Below, piece by piece: positions 16,260 to 25,932 of a stretch of 64,000 bases of DNA. This stretch comes from Phocaeicola_A sp045647865. GTDB lineage: Bacteria; Bacteroidota; Bacteroidia; Bacteroidales; Bacteroidaceae. Every line of letters starts with the position of its first letter. Position 1 is the stretch's first letter. The stretch is taken from assembly GCA_045647865.1 (NCBI GenBank), contig JAZRMW010000063.1, positions 124,001-188,000 of the forward strand. Reading direction: 5' to 3'. A model generated the notes under the pieces. The model was given only the letters and a program-made list of their open reading frames with translations. It ran no database searches and had not been told where the DNA came from. The translations under genes were made by a program, and so were the position numbers.

Positions 16260-17375
16260 TTATTCTCCTTCTCCGGCAAACTCCATCAGGTAAGCCTTGA
16301 TGAATACGTCAATCTTACCGTCCATCACACCCCCCACATGGCTTGTCTGCCAGTTGGTACGATGGTCTTTCACACGGCGGTCATCGAAGACATACGAGCG
16401 GATTTGTGAACCCCATTCAATCTTCATCTTACCGGCCTCCACCTTCGCCTGCTCGGCCATACGGTGTTCCAACTCCTTGTTGTAAAGGATAGAGCGCAAC
16501 TGGCGCATGGCATTCTCCTTGTTCTTGGGTTGGTCGCGAGTCTCGGTATTTTCGATAAGGATTTCTTCCTCTTCACCCGTATAGGGGTCTTTATATTGAT
16601 AGCGGAGGCGAACACCTGACTCCACCTTGTTCACATTCTGACCTCCGGCACCACCCGAACGGAAAGTATCCCACGAGATGCGGGCCGTCTCGACAACCAC
16701 CTCGATGGAGTCATCGACCAACGGAGTGACAAAGACAGAAGCGAACGACGTCATGCGCTTGCCCTGTGCATTGTAAGGACTTACGCGCACCAGACGGTGC
16801 ACACCGTTTTCGCCTTTCAGATAACCATAGGCATAAGGGCCTTGGATTTCCATGGTCACGGTCTTGATACCCGCCTCATCACCATCCTGCAAGTTACTGA
16901 TGGCCAACTTATAGCCATTCTGCTCAGCATAGCGCATATACATACGCATCAGCATACTGGCCCAATCCTGCGCTTCGGTACCTCCGGCACCTGAGTTGAT
17001 TTTCAGTACACAATCCATCTGGTCGGCCTCTTGGCGAAGCATATTCTTCAGCTCCAATGCCTCCACGGCTTCAACGGCCTTGGCGTATGCCTCATCCACC
17101 TCTTCCTCAGTTACCAATTCATCCTTACAGAAGTCAAAAGCCAATTCCAATTCATCGGCCAAAGTCTTCACTTCCTTGTAACCGTCAATCCAAGCCTGCA
17201 GGCCCTTCACTTTCTTCATCTGAGCCTCAGCCTTCTTGGCATCGTCCCAAAATCCGGGAGCCTGTGTACGGAGTTGCTCCTCCTCCACTTGTATCACCTT
17301 TGCATCAATGTCGAGGTAGCGGTTCAGCGCCTCGGTACGGGTCTTTACGTCTTTCAGTTGTTCAATTGTAATCAT
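16260..17375 (-). CDS. prfB: Peptide chain release factor 2
   Basis: Recognises UAA/UGA and releases the finished peptide. The catalytic GGQ is at 244-246 (RSGGAGGQNVNKVESGVR). The codon-recognition tripeptide position reads SPY (199-201, VSPYNAQGK) instead of the textbook SPF. The programmed frameshift of many prfB genes is absent: around codon 20 the frame reads TAC CTC GAC ATT GAT without interruption. The start at 17375 (MITIEQLKDV) is chosen because the -7 box at 17398-17405 would lie after an upstream in-frame ATG at 17411. 371 residues. Confidence 0.95.
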   Translation of the reverse strand: MITIEQLKDVKTRTEALNRYLDIDAKVIQVEEEQLRTQAPGFWDDAKKAEAQMKKVKGLQAWIDGYKEVKTLADELELAFDFCKDELVTEEEVDEAYAKAVEAVEALELKNMLRQEADQMDCVLKINSGAGGTEAQDWASMLMRMYMRYAEQNGYKLAISNLQDGDEAGIKTVTMEIQGPYAYGYLKGENGVHRLVRVSPYNAQGKRMTSFASVFVTPLVDDSIEVVVETARISWDTFRSGGAGGQNVNKVESGVRLRYQYKDPYTGEEEEILIENTETRDQPKNKENAMRQLRSILYNKELEHRMAEQAKVEAGKMKIEWGSQIRSYVFDDRRVKDHRTNWQTSHVGGVMDGKIDVFIKAYLMEFAGEGE

Positions 17376-17397
17376 TGCTCTTTTTTCTTTCAGTGTG

Positions 17398-17405
17398 CAA
17401 AGGTA
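17398..17405 (-). promoter_or_regulatory. prfB -7 box
   Basis: TACCTTTG on the minus strand, an exact TAnnTTTG match, 23 bp upstream of the chosen start. It implies a very short leader and rules against the 17411 start. Confidence 0.5.
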
Positions 17406-17536
17406 GTGCAAACTGAGAGAAGAACAAAATAAATATCAGTTTATTTTTCATTTATCGTTACCGCTCAACAACACATCCAAGATGCAGACACTCTTCACAC
17501 AATCCCCACCCTTTTTTCCCTTACCTGAGAAAAAAT

Positions 17537-17624
17537 TCTTTCAGACAGGGCAAAAAAACATTCAGGTATCCGAAAAATTCCATCAGGTTTCCGAAGAAAG
17601 ACCATCAGTCTTCCCCTCCTCATT
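17537..17624. repeat. 22-bp-period degenerate array upstream of the TlpA lipoprotein gene
   Basis: The 360-bp gap 17376-17735 holds no gene. Within it, 22-bp units begin at 17559 (CATTCAGGTATCCGAAAAAT...), 17581 (CATCAGGTTTCCGAAGAAAG...) and 17603 (CATCAGTCTTCCCC...), with a weaker unit at 17537. The shared core is CA(T)TCAGGTWTCCGAA. The rest of the gap is A-rich, with the promoter at 17675-17706. Confidence 0.55.
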
Positions 17625-17674
17625 CAAAAAAATAGGAGGCTATCTGTAAACAAATCCCAAAAAAGAATACCGAA

Positions 17675-17706
17675 TTTGGCCATTTGCTAAAAAATGAGTA
17701 CCTTTG
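17675..17706 (+). promoter_or_regulatory. Promoter of the SusCD/M16 locus
   Basis: TTTG (17675-17678), 20 bp, then TACCTTTG (17699-17706), 29 bp upstream of the first gene. Both boxes match the Bacteroidetes consensus. Confidence 0.6.
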
Positions 17707-17735
17707 CAACCTAATATATTTAATTAATACAACTT

Positions 17736-19064
17736 ATGAAGAGAGGAATTATTAGTGCACTGATTCTCAGCCTGATGGCGTGCACTGCGCCTAAACAGGA
17801 AAGACAACAGATTACCCTCACAGTCAACGACTCAGACGGTCGTAAGCTGATGCTCTCCCCTATGGGCAACGACGAAGGCATCACAGAAATGACGGCTGAC
17901 GGCAATACATTCAGAGCCGACATGTCTACCAGTGCTTCGGGTTTTTATAATCTGATATCCATCAAGGGACAATCACAAATCCTGCTCCCGTTTTACGTGC
18001 CTGTCACCAAAGCAGAAGCCGTAGCACAAGTGAATTTCGGAGAACGTGGCAACATCTCCATTGAAGGGAGTGACGACAATCAGGCCTTGGCCGCATACGC
18101 CACTGCATACGGCGAACTCAGCCGTGCAATGTGGACTCCGGGCACAGACCTCACCACTCCCTCATTGTTGAAGAAGTTCATCACCAAGGCCGACTCCATC
18201 ATCGGAGTATATGATTGCTCAAACGATGTGGAGAAATACTTGAAACTATGGAGCTACCTCAATGCCTACGACAACTATGCTTCAGTGCCACGCATCCTGC
18301 AGGTGAAAAGTACTGAAATGCCTTACCAACGCAAGGACTTCCTGCCCGAGCCACATCAGGTACTGGACACCCCGTTAGCGGCTTTGTTCACCAACACACC
18401 ACACATTGTGTTCACCTCATTGCCCAACCAAAACAACTTGGATAGTGCACTCATTTATCTGGAAACCCACTACACCGACTCCACACTGAAGGCCCAAGTG
18501 AAAAACAACATTGCCGAGCGCTATGTCACCCGTTTCAACTACGCCGACGGATTCGATAAAGGACTTGAACGTCTGCAAAAGGCTACCGAGAAATACGGTC
18601 TTGACCCAAGCCATGCCGAACGCTTTGCCAAACTGAAGGCAACCATCCCGGGCCAACCCTTCCCCGAGAACGTCGTGCTGAAGGACAAGGATGGCAACAC
18701 CGTTGACTTCTCAACTTTCCGAGGTAAGTATGTCTATATCGACATGTGGGCAAGCTGGTGCGTACCCTGTCTGAAGGAAGTACCGGTTCTCCAACAATTG
18801 GAAAAAGAGTTGAAGAACGACAAAGTGGTATTCGTCTCCATCTCCATCGACTCAACCGAAGAACCTTGGAAGAAGAAAATGGAAGAGAAACAGATGCACG
18901 GCCACCAGCTATGGAATCCCGAAAATACCTTGGGACAGGCATTGAACGTAAAGGGAATCCCCTTCTTTGTCATTTATGACCCCGAAGGCCGCCTCTACAT
19001 GCACGGAGCACCCCGACCCAGCCAAGGTCTCGGATTGGTGAAGTTGCTCGAAGGACTGAAGTAA
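17736..19064 (+). CDS. TlpA/ResA-like thioredoxin-fold lipoprotein
   Basis: Periplasmic-side thiol-disulfide oxidoreductase. The signal peptide MKRGIISALILSLMAC ends in a lipobox with Cys16. Residues about 25-300 form an all-Bacteroidetes N-terminal region of the kind fused to TlpA in this phylum. The C-terminal thioredoxin domain (about 305-442) has the redox motif WCVPC (Cys342, Cys345) and the cis-Pro loop KGIPFFVIYDPEG. The 442 residues are normal. It heads the outer-membrane uptake locus, where such proteins may keep exported cysteine proteins or imported substrates reduced; that role is inference. Confidence 0.9.
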   Translation: MKRGIISALILSLMACTAPKQERQQITLTVNDSDGRKLMLSPMGNDEGITEMTADGNTFRADMSTSASGFYNLISIKGQSQILLPFYVPVTKAEAVAQVNFGERGNISIEGSDDNQALAAYATAYGELSRAMWTPGTDLTTPSLLKKFITKADSIIGVYDCSNDVEKYLKLWSYLNAYDNYASVPRILQVKSTEMPYQRKDFLPEPHQVLDTPLAALFTNTPHIVFTSLPNQNNLDSALIYLETHYTDSTLKAQVKNNIAERYVTRFNYADGFDKGLERLQKATEKYGLDPSHAERFAKLKATIPGQPFPENVVLKDKDGNTVDFSTFRGKYVYIDMWASWCVPCLKEVPVLQQLEKELKNDKVVFVSISIDSTEEPWKKKMEEKQMHGHQLWNPENTLGQALNVKGIPFFVIYDPEGRLYMHGAPRPSQGLGLVKLLEGLK

Positions 19065-19070
19065 CCTCAA

Positions 19071-19134
19071 GGAGTGTAGGAGTGTAAACAATAGTCTCAT
19101 TCTTCATGCAGGTAAAGCATTTGTTTACACTCCT
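19071..19134 (+). terminator. Doubled-word hairpin after the TlpA lipoprotein gene
   Basis: GGAGTGTA occurs twice in tandem (19071-19078, 19079-19086). AGGAGTGTAAACAA (19078-19091) is perfectly inverted at 19121-19134. No T-run follows, so read-through into the next gene is likely. Confidence 0.55.
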
Positions 19135-19215
19135 AAGCGAATTCACTACTACCTACGAACCTCCTAAGATAAGAAACAAACCTAAAATAATTATTAACTA
19201 AAAACAAAAAAGCGT

Positions 19216-21270
19216 ATGAAGAAATTTACACTTTTGCAGAGTGCCTTTGCACTCATCGCCGCTTTCATGCTGGCCCTTCCGGCTCGCGCACAAGTGGCTT
19301 CGGCAGCAGATTTGTACGGCACATACAAATTCACCGCTACCGTAAACGTAACTGAGGCTGGACAAGCCTTAAAAGACAACTTCAAGGAAGAATGTGAAGT
19401 AAAAATCACCAAGTGCTCTATCGGCATATTTGATGGCGAAATCGTAGGATTTGCCGGAGCAGCCAATGCACAAAGCATCTACAGCGTAGATGTAAACAAC
19501 AACACGATTACCATTCGTAACCCGAATGGCAACTATGACATTTGGGATGGAAAAGTACACATGAGTAATGCCGAAGGTATCTATCCCTATGGAGGAGCAT
19601 ACGGCGACATCGTGTACACTTTTGACCCTGCAACTAAAACAATCACATTGCCCGACTTTACATTGGTAACAGTGGATCATGCAACAAGTTCTGCCACTAT
19701 CGCAGCCAGCTTCACCAATGCCAAAATGACTTTGGTAGAAGCTGAGAATGTAAATGTGACTGACTTGAGCGGTAACTGGCACTTCAAAGCTGTGACCGGC
19801 GGTTCCAACACCATGGAGAATTCTACTCTACCTACAGAGTGGGACATGACTTTGACAGCTTCTGATGATACCAAGAAGGCTTACAACATCAGCTTGACTT
19901 TGGGCGACTTTGCCCCCTTGGCTTTGACTGGAACTTTCGACGGAGTAACATTGACTATCCCGTTCAACGAGACCTATTTCGACGTAGAAAACAAGATTGG
20001 AATCGTAAATATGTACGGCGTAGCTCGTCCTGGTGAAGTAACCTTCAACCTCCTCACCGAAAACTCACTCTCACTCACCAGTGGTATGACTATTGCTCAA
20101 GACTCTATCAGCCCCGAAGTAAAAGGTGGTTACTTGCAATGGTACATGGCTGGTACAGCCAAGCGCGAAAATAGTGAACAGGTTGCTTTCACTTGGGATG
20201 GTACTTATCATGTAAAAGCCGGTTCTACCATGAAGGTTCTCACCGAATACGAGTATCCTGAAGAATTCGACATGGTGGTTACTTATTTGGATGCACAGGA
20301 TATTTACCTTGTTACAAACTTCTTCGGAGAAGATGTTGCAAGCCTCAATTATGGCGGTCTCCTTCTTACTCCTTCTGCAGACGACCCCAACAAAGCTGAA
20401 ATAGAGACAGGTTCTTTGAAGAGCATTAAGGCCGGAGCAAAATACCTCGCTTTGAGAGACATGAATATGAGCGATGCTTCTATTATTATCACTCGTCAAG
20501 AGGATGGTACATTCATCATTGAAGATTTCTGCATCAGCTACATGACTTATGATGAAAATTGGAATAAGAAGCACGCGTTTGCTGCCCTGTATCAAGATGT
20601 AACAGCAACTCAAGAAGCAGTTGCAGAGCCCGAGCCATTTGATTGGTATGGTACATACACTGTAACAGGTCAGGTTGAGTCAAAAGACGGAAGTACATAC
20701 CTTTCTACTTTCGAAATGGAAATCATCTATCACGAACAATGGGGTATTAACCTTGTTACCAAGTTCTACGATGCTGATGTAACCGGTCTCAATTCGGGTG
20801 GTATCGATTTCACTATTGCTGCAGACAACCAATCAGCAGAAATGAAGACTGACACTTACATCAAGTCTATTAAAGCGAACAGCACTTACTACAAGGTATA
20901 TGACAAAGATGGTGGAAAGAGCAATTTGACATTTACTGTAAATGAAGACGGTACTCTTTCTATCTCTGACTTCACCATTGGCTTGGTTGACTTCAACAAT
21001 AACACGACTACAACTGTTGCTGTTTATACCAACGTGAAAGCTGAAAAGAAAGCCTCTTCTATCGAAGAAAACGTAGTTGCTACTCCTGCCTTGAAGGCAT
21101 GGTCAGCTAACGGTTCAATCTACGTTGCAGGCGAAGCACAATATGTAGAAGTTTACGATATGAGCGGACGCACAGTATTTGCTGGTGTAGCTTCAGAAGT
21201 GAACGGATTGAACAAGGGATTGTACCTTGTAAAAGTTAAAAATGCAGTTGCCAAAGTAGCTGTAAAATAA
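19216..21270 (+). CDS. Secreted two-repeat protein with T9SS-like C-terminal domain
   Basis: 684 residues. The signal peptide ends LALPARA. The body is beta-rich. Two related units of about 140 residues, near 330-470 and 475-615, share the order FDWYGTY/TWDGTYHV, EFDMVVTY/FEMEIIY, LVTNF/LVTKF, LNYGGLLLTPSADD/LNSGGIDFTIAADN, LKSIKA/IKSIKA. The last 60 residues (YVEVYDMSGRTVFAG ... LNKGLYLVKVKNAVAKVAVK) fit the type-A sorting domain of the type IX secretion system. I recognise no catalytic motif. Its place before SusC suggests a surface binding role; function unknown. Confidence 0.75.
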   Translation: MKKFTLLQSAFALIAAFMLALPARAQVASAADLYGTYKFTATVNVTEAGQALKDNFKEECEVKITKCSIGIFDGEIVGFAGAANAQSIYSVDVNNNTITIRNPNGNYDIWDGKVHMSNAEGIYPYGGAYGDIVYTFDPATKTITLPDFTLVTVDHATSSATIAASFTNAKMTLVEAENVNVTDLSGNWHFKAVTGGSNTMENSTLPTEWDMTLTASDDTKKAYNISLTLGDFAPLALTGTFDGVTLTIPFNETYFDVENKIGIVNMYGVARPGEVTFNLLTENSLSLTSGMTIAQDSISPEVKGGYLQWYMAGTAKRENSEQVAFTWDGTYHVKAGSTMKVLTEYEYPEEFDMVVTYLDAQDIYLVTNFFGEDVASLNYGGLLLTPSADDPNKAEIETGSLKSIKAGAKYLALRDMNMSDASIIITRQEDGTFIIEDFCISYMTYDENWNKKHAFAALYQDVTATQEAVAEPEPFDWYGTYTVTGQVESKDGSTYLSTFEMEIIYHEQWGINLVTKFYDADVTGLNSGGIDFTIAADNQSAEMKTDTYIKSIKANSTYYKVYDKDGGKSNLTFTVNEDGTLSISDFTIGLVDFNNNTTTTVAVYTNVKAEKKASSIEENVVATPALKAWSANGSIYVAGEAQYVEVYDMSGRTVFAGVASEVNGLNKGLYLVKVKNAVAKVAVK

Positions 21271-21287
21271 TAAATGAATAGTTTTTG

Positions 21288-21333
21288 AGTTTGTAAGTTT
21301 GTAAGTCCACTGGGACTTGCAGACTTACAAACT
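21288..21333 (+). terminator. Doubled-word hairpin upstream of susC
   Basis: AGTTTGTA is repeated in tandem (21288-21295, 21296-21303). AGTTTGTAAGTC (21296-21307) is perfectly inverted at 21322-21333. It lies 17 bp past the secreted-protein stop and 33 bp before susC, so it may partly terminate or stabilise the mRNA between them. Confidence 0.55.
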
Positions 21334-21366
21334 TAAACTTTAAAAAAACCTATTTATAGACAGCGG

Positions 21367-24300
21367 ATGAAAACGAATCTTATCGGACAAACACTCACCG
21401 GATTGCTCATGGCAAGCTGCTTGTTGACCACTCCTCTTAGTGCGAAAGCAAGCACAAGCAGTTCCCCCATCGTCGCCGGAGAGATTCAGAACGACCAAAA
21501 CACCCGCATATCGGGTACAGTGACAGATAACCAAACGGGAGAACCCCTCATCGGTGTCAGCATCTCCATCGTGCGAGACGGCAAAGTGGAGGATGGAATT
21601 ATCACCGATATTGACGGAAACTTCAACATGAATGCTCCTGCGGGTGATTACGAAATACATATTTCCTACATCGGTTATCAGACTCACATATTGAAACCTG
21701 GCCGCGATAAATTAGATAATGTACACATCCGCTTACGAGAAGAGAGCAACAGCCTCAATGACGTGGTTGTTACGGGATTCTTCAACAAAAACAAAAACAC
21801 CTTTACCGGTTCAGTCACACAAATTAACGGTGCCGACTTGAAGCAGGTCAGCGGTGTGAACATAGTTAGTGCCATTGCTGCACTTACTCCCGGTATGGCC
21901 ATGGTGCAGAATACAGCTCAAGGCTCTAACCCCAACCATGTACCTGAATTGGTATTGCGCGGTATGACCTCGTTCAGTAATGAGGGACAGAGTGTAAACC
22001 AACCCACCATCATCCTGGATGGAACAGAAATCACCATGCAGGACCTCTATGACCTCGACATCAACGAGGTAGAAACCATCAACGTACTGAAGGATGCTTC
22101 GGCCACAGCCCTCTATGGTTCGAAAGCGGCTAATGGTGTCATCGTTATTACACGCAAGCCATTAACAGAAAGTACCCTACGCCTACAATACAACTTTACA
22201 GGAAACTTACAGACACCCATCCTCAGCGATTACGATGTGCTGAATGCGGCTGACAAATTGAAATACGAGCAGATGGCCGGACTGTATGATGCGGGCGGTA
22301 ACATCGAAGAACAGTATAAATTGGACGAACTATACAACCAACGTTATAAAGCTGTGATGGCCGGACAAAACAGTGACTGGCTTTCACAACCGGCAAGAAC
22401 TTCATTCAGCCAAGACCACTCTATACGCGTATATGGAGGTGCACAAAACTTGCGTTACGAACTCACCGGACGCTTTGCCAACACCAAGGGTGTAATGAAG
22501 GAAGACTACCGCAAACGTTACAACCTCGGATTCAAACTGGACTATTTCATCAATAACTCCATCCAAATATCAAACAGAACAACCTACACTGAAATCTCAG
22601 CTCAAAATACACCATACGGTACCTTTGGAGAATACGTGCTGATGAATCCTTACGAACGTATGTACAATGAGGATGGTTCTCCCAACATTAATCTCGCATG
22701 GGACTTAGACAACCCGCTTTACGAAGCCAGCCTTGGTAGCTATAGCCGCAATGGAACAAATACCTTTACCAATGTGACAGACTTCCGTTGGGACATCAAC
22801 AGCCAATTCCGCTTGACCGGACATTTCAACATTTCAAGTGAAACAGGCTGGAACGAAATCTTTGTCTCACCCAAATCACGCACATTCAAGCAGGAGACTG
22901 ACTTGACAAAAAAAGGAAGTAGCACACAGATTGACAGCAAATCAACCAGCTACAATGCCAATGTTGTAGCTACCTACAATAAATTCTTTGAAGACGAGTC
23001 ACTGGTAAGCGCCAATGCCGGATGGGAGTTGAACTACTCGGATATGAGTAGCAAAACTCTGCAAGCCATTGGTTTCTTCAACGACAAGAACTCCTACATC
23101 GGAAATGCGGCCGGCTATCCCACAGACCAAAAACCTTACGGAGACTTGGCCGAATCAGCTGACGTGGGTGTATTCGTCACCGGAAACTACTCATGGCGCA
23201 ACCGCTATTTTGCCGATGCAACTTGGCGTGTGACAGGTTCATCTCAGTTCGGAGCCAATAACCGCTACGGTCATTTCTGGTCAGGAGGTTTGGGATGGAA
23301 CATTCTGAACGAACCGTTCATGGAAAACATCAAAGAGCATTTTGATCTCTTCAAACTGCGTACCAGTGCAGGTTATACAGGTAAGGTCAGCTTCAGTCCC
23401 TTCCAAGCCATGACCATGTACCAATATAGCAACGAATATGAATACAAAAACGGTATTGGTGCCATTCCTCTGACTATCGGAAATATCGACCTTGCCTGGG
23501 AACGCACCTTGAATTACAATGCCGGTATCGACTTCAGTATGTTCGGAAAACGACTGAATGTAGTCGTTGACGCTTATATCCGTAACACCACTGACCTGCT
23601 GTTGGATAAAGCCAAAGCACCTTCTACCGGTGTAACCACCGCCAAATCCAACTTGGGAGAAATGCAAAACAAAGGTATTGAGTTCCAAGTGGACGGTTAT
23701 ATATATAGGAATAGCGAATTCTCATGGAAATTGGGAACAAGCGGTTATATGAACCGCAATAAAATCACCAAGATCAACCAAGCATTGGAAGAAATCAACA
23801 AGGAAAACCAAGCCAATGCAAGTACTTCACTGACTCCCCTTCCACAATATGCAGAAGGCGAAAGTACAACAGCTTTGAAATTGGTTCGCTCAGCAGGTAT
23901 TGATCCGGCAACAGGAAAAGAGGTCTATATCAAACGCGATGGAACCCTCACCTTTGACTACGACCCCACCGACCGTGTACTCATCGGTGATACAGAACCT
24001 AAATATACAGGTACAGTTAATACGCATGTTTATTGGAAAGGCTTCAGCCTATATGCCCTTTTCAACTTCCGCATGGGAGCCTGGATTTACAACACCACCC
24101 GTGTAAGCAAAGTCGAGGGAAGCAACCCGATGGAAAATGCAGACCAGCGCGTGTTTGACGACCGTTGGAAACAACCGGGCGACATTGCATTCTATAAGGA
24201 TATAGCAGACAGTAGCCGTCCCAATCAGACTGACCGTTTTGCAGAGGAAGAAAACACACTCTCATTGGCTGCTCTGAACATCAGCTACGAGTTTCCTGAG

Positions 24301-24447
24301 AAATTATATAAGCCGCTGCACCTGCGCAACCTGCGTGCCGGTATCAATTTCACAGACATCCTTCGCCTCTCCAGCGTGAAAATCGAACGTGGAACAAGTT
24401 ACCTCTATAGCCAAGGATTTGAATTCAATTTAAGTGCAACGTTCTAA
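21367..24447 (+). CDS. SusC/RagA-family TonB-dependent outer-membrane receptor
   Basis: Outer-membrane barrel that imports ligand held under a SusD lid, powered by TonB. A signal peptide (ending TTPLSAKA) is followed by a carboxypeptidase-regulatory-like domain at about 48-125 (ISGTVTDNQTGEPLIGVSI, IDGNFNM) and a plug at about 130-245 with NDVVVTGFF and VLKDASATALYGSKAANGVIV. The barrel runs to the C-terminal aromatic end FEFNLSATF. At 1026 residues it is typical. No extra N-terminal signalling (STN) domain is present, so it does not itself signal to an anti-sigma factor. Ligand inferred from neighbours as peptide or protein-derived. Confidence 0.95.
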   Translation: MKTNLIGQTLTGLLMASCLLTTPLSAKASTSSSPIVAGEIQNDQNTRISGTVTDNQTGEPLIGVSISIVRDGKVEDGIITDIDGNFNMNAPAGDYEIHISYIGYQTHILKPGRDKLDNVHIRLREESNSLNDVVVTGFFNKNKNTFTGSVTQINGADLKQVSGVNIVSAIAALTPGMAMVQNTAQGSNPNHVPELVLRGMTSFSNEGQSVNQPTIILDGTEITMQDLYDLDINEVETINVLKDASATALYGSKAANGVIVITRKPLTESTLRLQYNFTGNLQTPILSDYDVLNAADKLKYEQMAGLYDAGGNIEEQYKLDELYNQRYKAVMAGQNSDWLSQPARTSFSQDHSIRVYGGAQNLRYELTGRFANTKGVMKEDYRKRYNLGFKLDYFINNSIQISNRTTYTEISAQNTPYGTFGEYVLMNPYERMYNEDGSPNINLAWDLDNPLYEASLGSYSRNGTNTFTNVTDFRWDINSQFRLTGHFNISSETGWNEIFVSPKSRTFKQETDLTKKGSSTQIDSKSTSYNANVVATYNKFFEDESLVSANAGWELNYSDMSSKTLQAIGFFNDKNSYIGNAAGYPTDQKPYGDLAESADVGVFVTGNYSWRNRYFADATWRVTGSSQFGANNRYGHFWSGGLGWNILNEPFMENIKEHFDLFKLRTSAGYTGKVSFSPFQAMTMYQYSNEYEYKNGIGAIPLTIGNIDLAWERTLNYNAGIDFSMFGKRLNVVVDAYIRNTTDLLLDKAKAPSTGVTTAKSNLGEMQNKGIEFQVDGYIYRNSEFSWKLGTSGYMNRNKITKINQALEEINKENQANASTSLTPLPQYAEGESTTALKLVRSAGIDPATGKEVYIKRDGTLTFDYDPTDRVLIGDTEPKYTGTVNTHVYWKGFSLYALFNFRMGAWIYNTTRVSKVEGSNPMENADQRVFDDRWKQPGDIAFYKDIADSSRPNQTDRFAEEENTLSLAALNISYEFPEKLYKPLHLRNLRAGINFTDILRLSSVKIERGTSYLYSQGFEFNLSATF

Positions 24448-24470
24448 TAAACAATAAAAAAAAGAGCCTA

Positions 24471-25907
24471 ATGAAGACTTTCAAACATATATTGATGGCA
24501 CTTGCCTGTGGAATAACCTTCACTGCCTGCAATGATTTTCTGGACATCACACCGAATGGGCAGATTAATGGAAATGAGATGCTTTCTACTCCCGAAGGTA
24601 TCGAAGATGCCCTTTATGGAACTTATGCCCAACTGCGTAGCCAAACACTTTACGGACAAGAGCTGTCATTCTCAACCATCGAAATTCTGGCACAGAACTT
24701 TACCTGTAAAGGAAATACTGCCATCGAAGCTATGGGAAGCTACGAGTATGCGAACACCAGTGTGAAAGGTATGTTCGAAGGCATCTGGACCCTCATGTAC
24801 AAGAACATCTCCAACGTGAACAGTATTTTATCCTCAGATTTGCTAACCTCAGCGAATGCATTACCTTATACTATATATAAAGGTGAAGCATTGGCTTTGC
24901 GTGGTTTCATGCATTTTGAGTTGATGAGATTATTCGCTGAACAGATTACCACAAATCCGAAAGCAGACGGCATCCCTTATTCGACCGAATTCTCATTGAA
25001 TACGCCCGATTTTGAAAGTTTGTCAAAGAACTACGAACATGTGTTGGCAGACCTTCTTGAAGCTGAAAGACTCTTGGCTGACGAGGCCCAATATGCAGGA
25101 AACAGTCTGTTTATGAATGACCGCCAGACACATTGCAACCTCTATGCAGTACAAGCACTTTTAGCCCGTATCTATCTGACAATGGGAGACAAAGAGAAAG
25201 CTGCCGAATATGCAGAAAAGGTTATCACCAACAGTCCCTATGAGCTAAACACAAAGACTGACATCAACGGTGACATAGCAGGTGTCTTATCTGAGAAAGA
25301 GACACTGTTTGGAATCTATTATGCAGAGTTCTACAATAATGTGTACAATAAATTGCAGGCTACTACCAGTTTTTATGCCCTTAATCCACGTGGTGATGTC
25401 ACAAGCATCTACGAGCAACAAGTAGATGGTCTGGACTTCCGTTCTGCGGCCTATTTCACAACCATAGACTTAGAAGGTACACTTACTGTACGATTAAGCA
25501 AATTGACAGACCCTTATGAATTACAAGGCATATCCGCTTCGCGTCCTGCAGAGTTGATACGGGGAATCAACCTGATTCGTCTGCCTGAAATGTATTACAT
25601 CATGGCCGAGGCTTTGTTAGAAAGTAATCCGGACAGTGCCACCTGGTATTTCGACCGCGTATTGGAATCACGTGGAATCACTCCATTGTCTGAACGAACC
25701 GTTCCTGAAACACTCACCCAAGAGCTCATTAATCTGGAACGTTTCAAAGAATACTTTGGCGAAGGACAAACCTTCTACAACCTCAAGCGTCAAAATCTCC
25801 CCATCGTTGGTTGGGATGATGCCACAGGCAAAGAAAAGACATTCCCTGCCAACAAGAACATCTATGTAGTTCCTATCCCCGATAGCGAGTACGAGAACAG
25901 ACTTTAA
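24471..25907 (+). CDS. SusD/RagB-family nutrient-binding lipoprotein
   Basis: Surface lipoprotein that forms the lid on the preceding SusC barrel. The signal peptide ends in a lipobox with Cys20 (GITFTAC), followed by NDFLDITPNGQ. The TPR-like helical core shows the usual stretches ALALRGFMHFELMRLFA, LLARIYLTMGDKEKAAEYAEKV and RLPEMYYIMAEALL, and the C-terminal RFKEYFGEGQTFYNLKR. At 478 residues it is slightly short but complete. It starts 23 bp after susC. Binding residues cannot be assigned by eye. Confidence 0.95.
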   Translation: MKTFKHILMALACGITFTACNDFLDITPNGQINGNEMLSTPEGIEDALYGTYAQLRSQTLYGQELSFSTIEILAQNFTCKGNTAIEAMGSYEYANTSVKGMFEGIWTLMYKNISNVNSILSSDLLTSANALPYTIYKGEALALRGFMHFELMRLFAEQITTNPKADGIPYSTEFSLNTPDFESLSKNYEHVLADLLEAERLLADEAQYAGNSLFMNDRQTHCNLYAVQALLARIYLTMGDKEKAAEYAEKVITNSPYELNTKTDINGDIAGVLSEKETLFGIYYAEFYNNVYNKLQATTSFYALNPRGDVTSIYEQQVDGLDFRSAAYFTTIDLEGTLTVRLSKLTDPYELQGISASRPAELIRGINLIRLPEMYYIMAEALLESNPDSATWYFDRVLESRGITPLSERTVPETLTQELINLERFKEYFGEGQTFYNLKRQNLPIVGWDDATGKEKTFPANKNIYVVPIPDSEYENRL

Positions 25908-25932
25908 TGAATTTAAGATTAAAAATTAAACG

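Noticed and set aside
16260..17411. Programmed frameshift or longer start in prfB
   Set aside because: The reading frame is continuous through the usual frameshift site, and the ATG at 17411 lies upstream of the -7 box.
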